From NCBI RefSeq assembly GCF_024436055.1, contig NZ_JANFNH010000021.1, forward strand, positions 35,465 to 99,464: a stretch of DNA of 64,000 nt, written 5' to 3'. Below are positions 26,145 through 36,375 of this stretch, piece by piece (position 1 is the first letter of the stretch; each line of letters starts with the position of its first letter). Made by a program: the position numbers and the translations under genes. The notes below the pieces were generated by a model. It was not told the origin of the DNA and did no database searches. It worked only from the letters and a program-made list of their open reading frames with translations. This DNA comes from Streptantibioticus rubrisoli. Its GTDB lineage: Bacteria; Actinomycetota; Actinomycetes; Streptomycetales; Streptomycetaceae.

Positions 26145-27170
26145 ATGGCCATGCCGCTCCGTCAGACCGTCCGGGTCGGGACCTACCTCTTTGAACAGAA
26201 AATGCTTCGTCGGCGCGAGAAGTTCCCCTTGATCGTGGAACTTGAACCGCTCTTTGCGTGCAACCTCAAATGCGAGGGCTGCGGCAAGATCCAGCACCCG
26301 GCGGGCGTGCTCAAGCAGCGCATGCCGGTCGCCCAGGCGGTGGGCGCCGTCCTTGAGTCCGGTGCGCCGATGGTGTCGATCGCCGGTGGCGAGCCGCTGA
26401 TGCACCCACAGATTGACGAGATCGTACGGCAGTTGGTGGACAGAAGGAAATACGTCTTCTTGTGCACCAATGCGATGTTGCTCCGTAAGAACTTGGACAA
26501 GTTCACTCCCTCCCGGTACTTCGCCTTCGCGGTACACATCGACGGACTGCGCGAGCGCCATGATGAGTCCGTGGCCAAGGAGGGCGTGTTCGACGAGGCC
26601 GTGGCCGCGATCAAGGAGGCCAAGCGGCGCGGCTTCCGAGTGACCACCAACTCGACCTTCTTCAACACCGACACCCCGCAGACCGTCATCGAGGTACTCA
26701 ACTACCTCAACGACGAGCTGAAGGTGGACGAGATGATGATCTCGCCCGCCTACGCCTACGAGAAGGCGCCCGACCAGGACCACTTCCTCGGTGTCGAGCA
26801 GACCCGCGAGCTGTTCAAGAAGGCCTTCGCGGGCGGCAACCGGAAACGCTGGCGGCTGAACCACAGCCCGCTGTTCCTGGACTTCCTGGAGGGCAAGGCG
26901 GACTTCCCCTGCACCGCCTGGGCGATCCCCAACTACTCGCTGTTCGGCTGGCAACGCCCCTGCTACCTGATGAGCGACGGATACGTCCCCACCTACAAGG
27001 AGTTGATCGAGAAGACCGACTGGGACAAGTACGGCCGTGGAAAGGACGCGCGCTGCGACAACTGCATGGCGCACTGCGGCTACGAGCCCACCGCCGTCTT
27101 CGCCACCATGGGTTCGCTCAAGGAGTCGCTGCGCGCCGCACGCGACACCGTTGCCGGAAACCGGGGTTGA
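26145..27170 (+). CDS. hpnH: radical SAM adenosyl-hopene transferase HpnH
   Basis: Radical S-adenosylmethionine enzyme that attaches the 5'-deoxyadenosyl group to hopene, the first step of extended hopanoids. The 341-residue protein has the cluster motif CNLKCEGC (Cys39, Cys43, Cys46) and a C-terminal Cys-rich RCDNCMAHCGYEPTA. GGAGGTGA, inside the end of hpnG, sits a few bases before ATG 26145. It is three bases upstream of ispG. Confidence 0.94.
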   Translation: MAMPLRQTVRVGTYLFEQKMLRRREKFPLIVELEPLFACNLKCEGCGKIQHPAGVLKQRMPVAQAVGAVLESGAPMVSIAGGEPLMHPQIDEIVRQLVDRRKYVFLCTNAMLLRKNLDKFTPSRYFAFAVHIDGLRERHDESVAKEGVFDEAVAAIKEAKRRGFRVTTNSTFFNTDTPQTVIEVLNYLNDELKVDEMMISPAYAYEKAPDQDHFLGVEQTRELFKKAFAGGNRKRWRLNHSPLFLDFLEGKADFPCTAWAIPNYSLFGWQRPCYLMSDGYVPTYKELIEKTDWDKYGRGKDARCDNCMAHCGYEPTAVFATMGSLKESLRAARDTVAGNRG

Positions 27171-27173
27171 GCC

Positions 27174-28328
27174 ATGGCCGCGGTTTCGCTTGGTATGCCA
27201 TCGGTTCCGTCCACGCTCGCGCAGCGGCGCAAGAGCCGTCAGATCCAGGTGGGGTCGGTGGCGGTGGGTGGGGATGCGCCGGTGTCGGTGCAGTCGATGA
27301 CGACCACGGTGACCGCGGACATCGGTGCCACGTTGCAGCAGATCGCGGAGTTGACGGCGGCTGGTTGTCAGATCGTGCGGGTGGCGTGTCCGTCGCAGGA
27401 TGACGCGGACGCGTTGCCGGTGATCGCGAAGAAGTCGCAGATTCCGGTGATCGCGGACATCCATTTCCAGCCGAAGTATGTGTTCGCGGCGATTGATGCC
27501 GGGTGTGCGGCGGTGCGGGTGAATCCGGGGAACATCCGGCAGTTCGATGACAAGGTCAAGGAGATCGCGAAGGCGGCGTCGGAGGCGGGTGTGCCGATCC
27601 GGATCGGGGTGAACGCCGGGTCGTTGGACAAGCGGTTGCTGGAGCGGTACGGCAGGGCGACGCCGGAGGCGTTGGTGGAGTCGGCGTTGTGGGAGTGCTC
27701 GTTGTTCGAGGAGCACGGTTTCCGGGATATCAAGATCTCGGTGAAGCACAACGATCCGGTGGTGATGGTCAATGCCTATCGGTTGCTGGCGGCCAGGTGT
27801 GACTATCCGCTGCATCTGGGGGTGACGGAGGCGGGTCCGGCGTTCCAGGGGACGATCAAGTCGGCGGTGGCGTTTGGTGCGCTGTTGTCGGAGGGGATCG
27901 GGGACACGATCCGGGTGTCGCTGTCGGCGCCTCCTGCGGAGGAGGTCAAGGTCGGTATCCAGATTCTGGAGTCGTTGGGGCTTCGGCAGCGGCGGTTGGA
28001 GATTGTGTCGTGTCCGTCGTGTGGTCGGGCGCAGGTGGATGTGTACAAGTTGGCGGATGAGGTGACCGCGGGTCTGGAGGGCATGGAGGTGCCGTTGCGG
28101 GTCGCGGTGATGGGGTGTGTGGTCAACGGTCCCGGTGAGGCGCGTGAGGCGGATCTGGGTGTGGCCTCGGGCAATGGCAAGGGGCAGATCTTTGTGAAGG
28201 GTGAGGTGATCAAGACGGTTCCGGAGTCGAAGATCGTCGAGACCCTGATCGAGGAGGCGATGAAGCTCGCCGCGCGGATGGAGGCCGACGGCGTACCGTC
28301 CGGGGAACCAGCCGTCACCGTCGCGTGA
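27174..28328 (+). CDS. ispG: 4-hydroxy-3-methylbut-2-enyl diphosphate synthase (flavodoxin)
   Basis: Iron-sulfur enzyme of the methylerythritol phosphate pathway, converting MEcPP to HMBPP; 384 residues. [18 protein letters not shown] opens the TIM barrel; the 4Fe-4S ligands are in SCPSCGR and [10 protein letters not shown]. From about 27240 to 28250 codon use is strikingly different from neighbours: G or T at third positions (GTG, TTG, TCG, GAT) replaces C, as in the ABC ATPase at 17655. It is probably a hopanoid-dedicated paralogue, since a housekeeping ispG is usually elsewhere in Streptomyces. Confidence 0.94.
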   Translation: MAAVSLGMPSVPSTLAQRRKSRQIQVGSVAVGGDAPVSVQSMTTTVTADIGATLQQIAELTAAGCQIVRVACPSQDDADALPVIAKKSQIPVIADIHFQPKYVFAAIDAGCAAVRVNPGNIRQFDDKVKEIAKAASEAGVPIRIGVNAGSLDKRLLERYGRATPEALVESALWECSLFEEHGFRDIKISVKHNDPVVMVNAYRLLAARCDYPLHLGVTEAGPAFQGTIKSAVAFGALLSEGIGDTIRVSLSAPPAEEVKVGIQILESLGLRQRRLEIVSCPSCGRAQVDVYKLADEVTAGLEGMEVPLRVAVMGCVVNGPGEAREADLGVASGNGKGQIFVKGEVIKTVPESKIVETLIEEAMKLAARMEADGVPSGEPAVTVA

Positions 28329-28389
28329 CCCCGTTACGTCCGCACGACCCAGCCCGGTCAGGGGAGAACCAGGGAAGGAGGCCCCCGTC

Positions 28390-30315
28390 GTGACGCTGTT
28401 GGAGAGCATCCGAGGGCCACGTGACCTCAAGGCCCTTGCGGCCGACCAGTTGGACGAACTCGCCCGTGAGATCCGGCAGTTCCTGGTACAGGCGGTGGCC
28501 AGGACCGGGGGCCACCTCGGGCCGAACCTCGGCGTGGTCGAACTGACCATCGCGCTGCACCGGGTCTTCAACTCACCCGCCGACCGCATACTGTGGGACA
28601 CCGGTCACCAGTCCTACGTCCACAAGATCCTGACAGGCCGTCAGGACTTCTCCAAGCTGCGCGGCAAGGGCGGCTTGTCCGGCTACCCGTCGCGCGCCGA
28701 GTCCGAGCACGACGTCATCGAGAACTCGCACGCCTCCACGGTGCTCGGCTGGGCCGACGGCCTGGCCAAGGCCAACGAGGTACGGCACTGCAGCGACCAC
28801 GTGGTGGCCGTGATCGGCGACGGCGCGCTGACCGGCGGCATGGCCTGGGAGGCGCTCAACAACATCGCCGCCGCCAAGGACCGCCCGCTGATCATCGTCG
28901 TCAACGACAACGAGCGCTCCTACGCGCCCACCATCGGCGGCCTCGCCGACCACCTCGCCGCCCTGCGCACCACCAACGAGTACGAGTGGGCGCTGGACCT
29001 GGGCAAACAACTCCTCCAGGCCATCCCGGTGATCGGCCGACCGCTGTACGAGTCGCTGCACGGCGCGAAGAAGGGCTTCAAGGACGCCGTCGCCCCGCAG
29101 GGGATGTTCGAGGATCTCGGGCTGAAGTACGTCGGCCCGATCGACGGCCACGACATCGCGGCCGTGGAGGCCGCGCTGCGCCGGGCCAAGCGCTTCCGCG
29201 GACCGGTGCTCATCCACTGCCTGACACAGAAGGGCCGCGGTTACGCCGCCGCCGAGCAGGACGAGGCGGACCGCTTCCACTCCGTGGCCGCCATGGATCC
29301 GCTCACCTGCGCACCACTGGCCCCGTCCGCCGGGAGATCGTGGACCTCGGTGTTCGGCGAGGCGATGGTCGAACTCGGCCGGGAGCGGCAGGACGTGGTC
29401 GCCGTCACCGCCGCCATGCTCCAGCCGGTCGGGCTGGCGAAGTTCGCCGAGCGGTTCCCTGACCGGGTCTACGACGTGGGCATCGCCGAGCAGCACGCGG
29501 CGACCTCGGCGGCGGGCCTGGCCACCGGCGGCCTGCACCCGGTCGTCGCCGTCTACGCCACCTTCCTCAACCGCGCCTTCGACCAGGTGCTGATGGACGT
29601 CGCCCTGCACCACTGCGGGGTCACCTTCGTACTGGACCGGGCCGGAGTGACCGGGCCGGACGGCGCCTCGCACAACGGGGTGTGGGACATGTCGGTCCTC
29701 CAGGTGGTACCGGGCCTGCGGATCGCCGCACCCCGCGACGCCGACCAACTGCGCGCCCAGTTGTGGGAGGCGGTGGACGTCGACGACGCGCCCACCGTCA
29801 TCCGCTTCCCCAAGGCGTCGGTCGGCGAGCCGATGCCCGCCATCGACCGGATCGGCGGCATGGACGTCCTCCACCGCGGCGAGCGCCGCGATGTGCTGCT
29901 GGTCTCGGTCGGCGCGCTGGCCGACACCTGCCTGTCCGCCGCGGCGCTGCTACGGGACCGGGGCATCGGCGTCACCGTGGTCGACCCGCGCTGGGTCAAG
30001 CCCGTGGACCCCGCGCTGCCACCGCTGGCCGCCGAGCACCGACTGCTCGCCGTGGTGGAGGACAACTCACGCGCCTCAGGCGTCGGCTCGGCGGTCGCCC
30101 AGGCCCTTCGCGACGCCGAAGTGAACGTGCCGGTACGGGACTTCGGGGTTCCGGCGCAGTTCCTGGCGCACGCCAAACGCAATGAGGTACTGGCCGACCT
30201 CGGCCTCACCCCCGCCGAGCTCGCGGGGCGCATAGGCACGGCCCTGGCCCGGATCGACGCACGGGCCGCCGGACAAGGTGCGACCGAGAAGGAGGAAGCC
30301 GATGGCCGAGCCTGA
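28390..30315 (+). CDS. dxs: 1-deoxy-D-xylulose-5-phosphate synthase
   Basis: Thiamine-diphosphate enzyme making DXP from pyruvate and glyceraldehyde-3-phosphate, the entry step of the MEP pathway; 641 residues. Motifs: [13 protein letters not shown], the cofactor motif [16 protein letters not shown], and [13 protein letters not shown] in the second domain. GTG 28390 follows AAGGAGG. The 3' end overlaps the aminotransferase gene by 14 bases. Placement within the hopanoid operon suggests it raises C5 supply when hopanoids are made. Confidence 0.95.
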   Translation: MTLLESIRGPRDLKALAADQLDELAREIRQFLVQAVARTGGHLGPNLGVVELTIALHRVFNSPADRILWDTGHQSYVHKILTGRQDFSKLRGKGGLSGYPSRAESEHDVIENSHASTVLGWADGLAKANEVRHCSDHVVAVIGDGALTGGMAWEALNNIAAAKDRPLIIVVNDNERSYAPTIGGLADHLAALRTTNEYEWALDLGKQLLQAIPVIGRPLYESLHGAKKGFKDAVAPQGMFEDLGLKYVGPIDGHDIAAVEAALRRAKRFRGPVLIHCLTQKGRGYAAAEQDEADRFHSVAAMDPLTCAPLAPSAGRSWTSVFGEAMVELGRERQDVVAVTAAMLQPVGLAKFAERFPDRVYDVGIAEQHAATSAAGLATGGLHPVVAVYATFLNRAFDQVLMDVALHHCGVTFVLDRAGVTGPDGASHNGVWDMSVLQVVPGLRIAAPRDADQLRAQLWEAVDVDDAPTVIRFPKASVGEPMPAIDRIGGMDVLHRGERRDVLLVSVGALADTCLSAAALLRDRGIGVTVVDPRWVKPVDPALPPLAAEHRLLAVVEDNSRASGVGSAVAQALRDAEVNVPVRDFGVPAQFLAHAKRNEVLADLGLTPAELAGRIGTALARIDARAAGQGATEKEEADGRA

Positions 30316-31705
30316 CGCCGCCGAACACAAGGGCTTTGACCTGGGCAGGCTGTTGGCCGAGCGGGGCGCGGAACGCTACGAGCTGCACGCCAGGCACCTC
30401 AACCACCAACTGCCCCGCATGCTGCACACCATCGGCTTCGACAAGGTGTACGAGCGGGCCGAGGGCGCGTACTTCTGGGACGCCGACGGCCAGGACTACC
30501 TCGACATGCTCGCCGGATTCGGGGTGATGGGCCTGGGTCGGCACCACCCCGTGATCCGCAAGGCGCTGCACGACGTGCTGGACGCCGGGCTCGCCGACCT
30601 CACCCGGTTCGACTGCCCGCCGCTGCCCGGCCTGCTCGCCGAGAAGCTGCTGTCCTACGCACCCCACCTGGACCGGGTCTTCTTCGGCAACAGCGGCACC
30701 GAAGCGGTGGAGACGGCGCTGAAGTTCGCCCGTTGCGCCACCGGCCGACCGCGCGTGCTGTACTGCACGCACGCCTTCCACGGCCTGACCGCCGGATCCC
30801 TGTCGGTCAACGGAGAAACCGGGTTCCGGGACGGCTTCGCGCCGCTGCTGCCCGACACCGCGATCGCGATGGGCGATCTGGCCGCGCTGGAGCGGGAGTT
30901 GCGGCGCGGCGATGTCGCGGCGTTCGTGGTGGAGCCGATCCAGGGCAAGGGCGTCCATGAGACACCGCCCGGATTCCTGCGCGCCGCGCAGGAGCTGCTG
31001 CACCGGCACAAGGCCCTGCTGATCGCCGACGAGGTGCAGACCGGCGTCGGCCGCACCGGTGACTTCTTCGCGTACCAGCACGAGGAGGGCGTCGAGCCGG
31101 ACCTGGTGTGCGTGGCGAAGGCGCTGTCCGGCGGCTATGTGCCGGTCGGCGCCACCCTCGGCAAGGAGTGGATCTTCAAGAAGGTCTACTCGTCCATGGA
31201 CCGGGTGCTGGTGCACTCCGCCAGCTTCGGCTCCAACGCCCAGGCGATGGCGGCGGGGCTCGCCACGCTGGCGGTGATGGACGACGAGAAGGTGGTGGAG
31301 AACGCCCGGACCACCGGCGAGTTGCTGCGTTCCCGGCTGGCCGCCCTGGTCGACCGCTATGAGCTGCTGCACGAGGTACGCGGCCGGGGCCTGATGATCG
31401 GCATCGAGTTCGGCCGCCCCAAGTCTCTGAAGCTGCGCGGTGGTTGGGCGATGCTGCAGGCCGCCCGCAAGGGACTGTTCGCCCAGATGGTCGTCGTCCC
31501 CCTGCTGCAGCGCCACCGGATCCTCACCCAGGTCTCCGGCGACCACCTTGAGGTGATCAAGCTGATCCCGCCGTTGACCATCGGCGAGAAGGAGGTCGAC
31601 CGGTTCGTCGCCGCGTTCACCGATGTCATGGACGACGCCCACAAGGGCAGCGGTCTGATGTGGGACTTCGGCCGCACCCTCGTCAAACAGGCGCTGGCGG
31701 GCTGA
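30302..31705 (+). CDS. class III aminotransferase, probable hopanoid HpnO
   Basis: PLP-dependent class III (ornithine/acetylornithine type) aminotransferase of 467 residues. [18 protein letters not shown], the Asp-containing [20 protein letters not shown] and the PLP-lysine region [17 protein letters not shown] are intact. In hopanoid clusters this enzyme (HpnO) aminates formylhopane/ribosylhopane to aminobacteriohopanetriol; that assignment rests on its place as the last gene of this operon. ATG 30302 has AAGGAGG upstream and overlaps dxs. Only three bases separate its stop from the convergent M3 peptidase stop, so no terminator fits between them. Confidence 0.85.
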   Translation: MAEPDAAEHKGFDLGRLLAERGAERYELHARHLNHQLPRMLHTIGFDKVYERAEGAYFWDADGQDYLDMLAGFGVMGLGRHHPVIRKALHDVLDAGLADLTRFDCPPLPGLLAEKLLSYAPHLDRVFFGNSGTEAVETALKFARCATGRPRVLYCTHAFHGLTAGSLSVNGETGFRDGFAPLLPDTAIAMGDLAALERELRRGDVAAFVVEPIQGKGVHETPPGFLRAAQELLHRHKALLIADEVQTGVGRTGDFFAYQHEEGVEPDLVCVAKALSGGYVPVGATLGKEWIFKKVYSSMDRVLVHSASFGSNAQAMAAGLATLAVMDDEKVVENARTTGELLRSRLAALVDRYELLHEVRGRGLMIGIEFGRPKSLKLRGGWAMLQAARKGLFAQMVVVPLLQRHRILTQVSGDHLEVIKLIPPLTIGEKEVDRFVAAFTDVMDDAHKGSGLMWDFGRTLVKQALAG

Positions 31706-31708
31706 GGC

Positions 31709-33748
31709 TCAACCGCGGCCGGTGAGTCCACGGCGGGCCAAAAGCGGCTCGATCCGCGGCTCCCGGCCGCACACCGCGCGGAACGACTCCATCATGTCGG
31801 CGGAGCCGCCCTTCGCCAGCAGCCCGTGCCGGAACAACTCACCGCTCTCCCGCACCGTCCTGCCGTTCTCCCGGAACCACTCGACCGTGTCGGCGTCCAG
31901 CACCTCGCTCCAGATGTACGAGTAGTACCCGGCGCTGTAGCTCTGCCTGTCGTCGTGGGCGAAGACGTGCGCGAAGTACGTACTGCGGTAGCGCGGCGGA
32001 ATTCCCGGTACCGCGAGCCCGGCGCCCTTGAGCGCCGCGGTCTCGAACTCCTCGGTGTCTCCCGGGTCGTCGTCGGCACCCAGAGTGTGCCACTTCCAGT
32101 CGAGCACCGCGGCGGCCAGGTACTCCACCGTACGGAAGCCCTCGCCGAACCGTTCCGCCGCGGCCAACCGGTCCACCCACTCCACCGGCAGCGGCTCGCC
32201 GGTCTCGTGGTGGCGGGCGTAGTTGGCCAGCACCTGAGGCCAGACCATCCACATTTCGTTGACCTGCGAGGGGTACTCGACCACGTCGTGCGGTACCTTG
32301 GGGCCGGAGAACATCGGATAGCGCACATCGGACAGCAGGCCGTGCAGAGCGTGCCCGAACTCATGGAACAGCGTGCGCACTTCATCGAAGGTGAGCAGCG
32401 TCGGCTCGCCCGTCGGCGGCTTGGCCACGTTGTGGTTGTTCACCACCACCGGCCGCTGTCCCAACAGCTCGCACTGGTCGACCAGTGAGTCCATCCAGGC
32501 GCCGCCGCGCTTGCCGGGCCGGGCGTAGGCGTCCAGCAGGTACAGGCCCAGTGGACGGTCGTCGTCGAACACCTCGAAGACCCGGACGTCCGGGTGGTAC
32601 CCCACTAGATCGGTCCGCTCGGTGAGGCGCAGCCCGTACACCAGCCCCGCCGCGAAGAACACCCCGTCGGTGAGCACCCGCTCCAACTCGAAGTACGGGC
32701 GCAGCGCGGCGGCGTCGATGTCGTACCGGTCCTTGCGGACCCGCTCGGCGTAGTACGCCCAGTCCCACGGCTCCAGTTGGTGGGCCTCGTCGCCCATCCG
32801 CGCGCGCAGTGCCTCGGCCTCCGCGTGCGCGTTGGCGACGGCGGGCGGGACCAGCCGGGCCAGCAGCTCCTCCACCGCCTCGGTGCTGCCCGCCGTCATC
32901 TCGCTGCCCACATGGGCGGCGTGGCTGGGGTGCCCGAGCAGCGCGGCGCGCTCGGCGCGCAACCTGGCGATACGGGCGACGAGTTGCCGGTTGGATTCCA
33001 GGCCGCGGCCGAGCGAGGCGGTCAACAGCCGCTCGCGCACCGCGCGGTCGTGCAGTACGGCCAGCTCGCTCTGGTTCGAGAACAGCTTGAGGCTGAGCAC
33101 ATAGCGGCCGTCGTGGCCGCGCGCCGTGCCGTTCGCCGCCGCCGCGGCGATGGCGTCGGGGGAGAGCCCGGCGAGCTGCTCCGCGGTGTCCAGCACCACG
33201 GCGGCGGCCTCGGTGTCCGCCGCCAGGTTCTGCTGGAAGACGGCGCACAGCCGGGCCAACTCGGCGTTGATCGCGCGGAGTCGGTCCTGCTCGGCGGGGC
33301 CGAGCAGGGCTCCGGCGTGGACGAAATCGGCGTGGTAGCGCTCCAGCAGCCGCAGCGACTCCGGGTCGAGACCGAGCTGGTCGCGCTTGCCGTACAGCGC
33401 GTCGATCCGGGCGAACAGCGCGGCGTCCAGATGGATCGCATCGCGGTGCGCGGCGAGCCTGGGGCTGTACTCGGCGTTGAGGGCGTCGAGTTCGGGGGAG
33501 GTGTCGGCGTCCACCTGGTTGCGGAACACGCTCTCCACCCGGTGCAGCGCAGCGCCGCTGCGCTCCAGCGCGACGACCGTGTTGTCGAAGTCGGGCGGCT
33601 GGTCGTCGCCGGTGATCGCGGCGATCTCGGCGAGCTGCTCGGCCATGCCCCGGTCCAGCGCCGGGGCATAGTGCGCCACCCGCACCTCGTCGAACGGCGG
33701 CAGCTCGTACGGGAGGGTGCTCCGGGAGAAGAACGGGTTCTCGCTCAC
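31709..33748 (-). CDS. M3 family metallopeptidase (peptidyl-dipeptidase Dcp-like)
   Basis: Zinc oligopeptidase of 679 residues, cytoplasmic, trimming short peptides. The active-site motif LFHEFGHALHGL is at about residue 460, with the third ligand region downstream around YPSQVNEMW. Length and the C-terminal DIMESFR-like helix are as in Dcp/oligopeptidase A. GTG 33748 lies ten bases after the Tyr-phosphatase stop, so the two genes form an operon. Confidence 0.92.
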   Translation of the reverse strand: MSENPFFSRSTLPYELPPFDEVRVAHYAPALDRGMAEQLAEIAAITGDDQPPDFDNTVVALERSGAALHRVESVFRNQVDADTSPELDALNAEYSPRLAAHRDAIHLDAALFARIDALYGKRDQLGLDPESLRLLERYHADFVHAGALLGPAEQDRLRAINAELARLCAVFQQNLAADTEAAAVVLDTAEQLAGLSPDAIAAAAANGTARGHDGRYVLSLKLFSNQSELAVLHDRAVRERLLTASLGRGLESNRQLVARIARLRAERAALLGHPSHAAHVGSEMTAGSTEAVEELLARLVPPAVANAHAEAEALRARMGDEAHQLEPWDWAYYAERVRKDRYDIDAAALRPYFELERVLTDGVFFAAGLVYGLRLTERTDLVGYHPDVRVFEVFDDDRPLGLYLLDAYARPGKRGGAWMDSLVDQCELLGQRPVVVNNHNVAKPPTGEPTLLTFDEVRTLFHEFGHALHGLLSDVRYPMFSGPKVPHDVVEYPSQVNEMWMVWPQVLANYARHHETGEPLPVEWVDRLAAAERFGEGFRTVEYLAAAVLDWKWHTLGADDDPGDTEEFETAALKGAGLAVPGIPPRYRSTYFAHVFAHDDRQSYSAGYYSYIWSEVLDADTVEWFRENGRTVRESGELFRHGLLAKGGSADMMESFRAVCGREPRIEPLLARRGLTGRG

Positions 33749-33758
33749 CCCGCCGACC

Positions 33759-34589
33759 CTAGCGGCTGTCGTCCTCCAGCAGCAGGGCGCACAGCAACTC
33801 CCTGCGCTCGTCGGTCAGTCCGAGGCCCTCGGCCAGATAGCGGTCGGTCGACCCCCAGCCCTCCTCCATGGCGTCGAACGCCGTCGCCAGGTACTCGGGG
33901 CGCGCCTCGAACAGGGGGTTGAGCAGTTCCACCACCTCCGGCGTGGCCAGGCCCGCGGCGTTGCGGCCGCGGTGGATCCGGTACCGGCGGTGTGCTTCGT
34001 TGCTGAGCATGTAGTCCGCCTCGATCTCGGAGCGCTTGACGCCAAGAGCCAGCAGCACCACCGCTATCGAGGTGCCCGCCCGGTCCTTGCCCGCCGCGCA
34101 GTGCAGCAGCGCCGGTACCGAACGTTCCTCGATCAGGAAGTCCAGCAGCCGGGCGTGGTCCCGGGTGCGCTCCAGGATCAGCGAACGGTAGGCCCGCTTC
34201 ATCCGCCACGCGGCCTTGCCGCCGCCCAGCGCGGCGCGCAGCGCGTCGAGGTCGCCGTCCCGTACGGTGCCCCAGAACTCGGCGCCCTCGGCCGGATCGC
34301 TCAGGGGCATGTTCACGTTCCGCACGCCGGGCAGGGTGACGTCCGGGCCCTCCAGTTTGATGTCGGAGGCGTTGCGGAAGTCGAAGATCGTGTGCAGGCC
34401 GAGGGAGGCGAGATGGGCGGCGTCCTCCTCGGTGGCGTGGGCGAGGTGACCGCTGCGGTAGAGCCGCCCGTACCGGACCCGGCGGCCGTCGCCGGTGACC
34501 ACACCACCGACGTCCCGAAAGTTGCGCACTCCGGTCAGCTCTGGCTGGGCTTGCGTCTGTGTTGGGGCCTGCGGCGTCTGCTGGGTCAC
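33759..34589 (-). CDS. tyrosine-protein phosphatase (PtpB/LipA family)
   Basis: A 276-residue phosphatase with N-terminal GVRNFRDVGG and the catalytic P-loop LLHCAAGKDRAGTS near residue 165. The GKDR version is the signature of the bacterial PtpB-type tyrosine/serine/lipid phosphatases. The first 15 residues are Gln/Thr-rich and probably disordered. GTG 34589 follows AAGGAGG. No secretion signal. Substrate unknown. Confidence 0.9.
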   Translation of the reverse strand: MTQQTPQAPTQTQAQPELTGVRNFRDVGGVVTGDGRRVRYGRLYRSGHLAHATEEDAAHLASLGLHTIFDFRNASDIKLEGPDVTLPGVRNVNMPLSDPAEGAEFWGTVRDGDLDALRAALGGGKAAWRMKRAYRSLILERTRDHARLLDFLIEERSVPALLHCAAGKDRAGTSIAVVLLALGVKRSEIEADYMLSNEAHRRYRIHRGRNAAGLATPEVVELLNPLFEARPEYLATAFDAMEEGWGSTDRYLAEGLGLTDERRELLCALLLEDDSR

Positions 34590-34838
34590 CGTGCCTCCTT
34601 CGGAACGGGCCGGCGGTGCGGATCACCGCCGTGACTGCCTCAGCTGACCATACGACAGTCTGACCCAGGGCGTACCAGGTGGTATGTGGGAGCTCAACGA
34701 CTCTTCTCGCGCCCGCGGCTCACCACGCACCCCGTGGCACGCGGCCCTATTCCGCACCGAGCCGGAAATCCGAGTGGGATGAATCACCCCTCGTCAACCC
34801 CTGGTTACGGTGGCGTAGGTCACGTGTCCGGGTGGAAG

Positions 34839-35654
34839 ATGTCGCGAGTGGCTGAAGTGAAGAAACCTGACACCTTGTCCACGCCGGGGGCTGCCATCGC
34901 GTCATACACGGCGATCGGCGACAGTTTCACCGAGGGCGTCGGCGACCCGGGCCCGGACGGTACGTATGTCGGCTGGGCGGACCGGCTCGCGGTCATGCTC
35001 GCCGAGCAGCACCCGCGGCACGAACTGCGGTACGCCAACCTCGCGGTGCGGGGGCGGCTGCTCGACCAGATCGTCGCCGAGCAGGTGCCCCGGGCGGTGG
35101 AACTCGCTGCCGACCTCGTCACGTTCTGCGGCGGCGGCAACGACATCCTGCGGCCGGGGACCGATCCCGACGCGGTCGCCGAGCGCTTCGAGGAGGCCGT
35201 CGCGGCGCTGGCGCGCAGCAGCGGGACGGTACTGATCGCCACGGGTTTCGACACCCGCGGCGTGCCGGTGCTGCGGCATCTGCGGGGGAAGATCGCCACC
35301 TACAACGCGCATCTACGGGCCATCGCTGATCGGCACGGGTGCCTTGTGCTCGACCTGTGGTCGCTGCGGTCGGTGCAGGACCGGAGGGCGTGGAGCGAGG
35401 ACCGGCTGCACCTTTCGCCCGAAGGGCACCGGCGGGTTGCCCTGCGGGCGGCCGAGGTGCTCGGGGTCGCGGCGTCCGGTCGCGCCGAGGAGCCGTGGCC
35501 GCCGGAGGCGGTCCGTACCCCCGCGGATGCCCGGCGGGAGAACATCCAGTGGGCGCGCGAGCATCTCGTGCCGTGGATCGGGCGACGGCTCCGGGGGGAG
35601 TCCAGCGGGGATCGCGTCTCCGCGAAGCGGCCGGATCTGCTGCCGCTTCCCTAA
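34839..35654 (+). CDS. SGNH/GDSL hydrolase
   Basis: Esterase-type SGNH hydrolase of about 271 residues. Block I is YTAIGDSFTEGVGDPGPDG (Ser nucleophile), block III VTFCGGGNDILRPG, and the Asp/His pair lies in WSEDRLHLSPEGHRRVA. No signal peptide is evident, so it is probably cytoplasmic. Start ATG 34839 (MSRVAEVKKPDTLS) is preceded by GTGGAAG; GTG 34847 is out of frame, and longer upstream starts add unconserved sequence. Confidence 0.88.
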   Translation: MSRVAEVKKPDTLSTPGAAIASYTAIGDSFTEGVGDPGPDGTYVGWADRLAVMLAEQHPRHELRYANLAVRGRLLDQIVAEQVPRAVELAADLVTFCGGGNDILRPGTDPDAVAERFEEAVAALARSSGTVLIATGFDTRGVPVLRHLRGKIATYNAHLRAIADRHGCLVLDLWSLRSVQDRRAWSEDRLHLSPEGHRRVALRAAEVLGVAASGRAEEPWPPEAVRTPADARRENIQWAREHLVPWIGRRLRGESSGDRVSAKRPDLLPLP

Positions 35655-35677
35655 CCGCTCCCGCTGGCGTTGGGGGC

Positions 35678-35747
35678 TCGCCCGCCCGTTTGCCTTGGAC
35701 CTTGCGGTGCCGTCGCGCGCGGTGCGGGTTTGTGGGTGGGCGGGCGA
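35678..35747. terminator. long-loop inverted repeat between convergent genes
   Basis: TCGCCCGCCC at 35678-35687 is matched by GGGCGGGCGA at 35738-35747 (perfect 10 bp, 50-base loop) between the convergent SGNH hydrolase and ATPase genes; it may act as a bidirectional terminator. Confidence 0.4.
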
Positions 35748-35775
35748 ACCCCGAACCCCCGGACCCCGGCGGGAG

Positions 35776-36237
35776 CTACCCGCGGCGGAGGACCGCCCAG
35801 ACGACGCGCCCGTGCCCGTCCCCACACGGATGCACGCCCCACGCCGCCGCGAGTGCGTTGACCAGCAGCAGGCCGCGCCCACTCTCCTCGTCCACTCCGG
35901 CCTCGCGGGGTTGAGGCTGTGTCAACCCCCGCCCCTGGTCCGCGACTTCGAGCCGCAACAGGGTCGAGGTGACCCGCAGTGCGCACGCTATCCGATCACT
36001 GTCGCTGTACCGAATGGCGTTGGTGAACAACTCGGACAGCACCAGCCCGGCATCGTCCCGAACGGCCTCGTCGACACCGCGCTCGGCGAGCAGCTCTCGA
36101 AGCCGCCTCCTCGCCTCGGCGACACAGGCGCCGAGCGCCGGCAGATGGAACACGTCCGTGCGGGACGCGCTCAGGTGCCGCGGGACGTCGAAGCCCGCCG
36201 GGCGCTCCAGTCCAAGAGCGTCATGGGAGGAAGCCAC
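35776..36237 (-). CDS. anti-sigma-type ATP-binding protein of a WhiJ-like locus
   Basis: Single-domain GHKL ATPase of about 153 residues. The N-box is VLSELFTNAIRYSDSDRIA, followed by LEVADQGRGL and ESGRGLLLVNALAAAWGV. GTG 36237 is the likely start (VASSHDALGL); a longer TTG start would cross the palindrome at 36281-36295. It is divergent from a WhiJ-like regulator and DUF397 gene, a trio repeated many times in Streptomyces genomes and linked to development (abaA/whiJ type). Confidence 0.78.
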   Translation of the reverse strand: MASSHDALGLERPAGFDVPRHLSASRTDVFHLPALGACVAEARRRLRELLAERGVDEAVRDDAGLVLSELFTNAIRYSDSDRIACALRVTSTLLRLEVADQGRGLTQPQPREAGVDEESGRGLLLVNALAAAWGVHPCGDGHGRVVWAVLRRG

Positions 36238-36280
36238 CAGGCCACTATGCGCGTAGCGTGCAACAGATGGCAAGATGCGA

Positions 36281-36295
36281 TCTGCAATTTGCAGA
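36281..36295. promoter_or_regulatory. palindromic operator candidate for the WhiJ-like regulator
   Basis: TCTGCAA-T-TTGCAGA is a perfect 15-bp palindrome in the 138-bp space between divergent genes, in an AT-rich patch. It is well placed for autoregulation by the adjacent XRE-type regulator and for control of the ATPase gene. Confidence 0.6.
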
Positions 36296-36375
36296 ATCAA
36301 TCACGACAGTCTGTTCCACGTCTCTGACGGCATGACACACTGCTTGTCCGGTTGGGTAGTTGGAAGGGGTGGGCG

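Noticed and set aside
25404..28601. 1065-codon minus-strand frame across hpnG, hpnH and ispG
   Set aside because: Antisense to three recognised genes. Its length comes from high GC and the unusual codon use of ispG; the translation is low-complexity.
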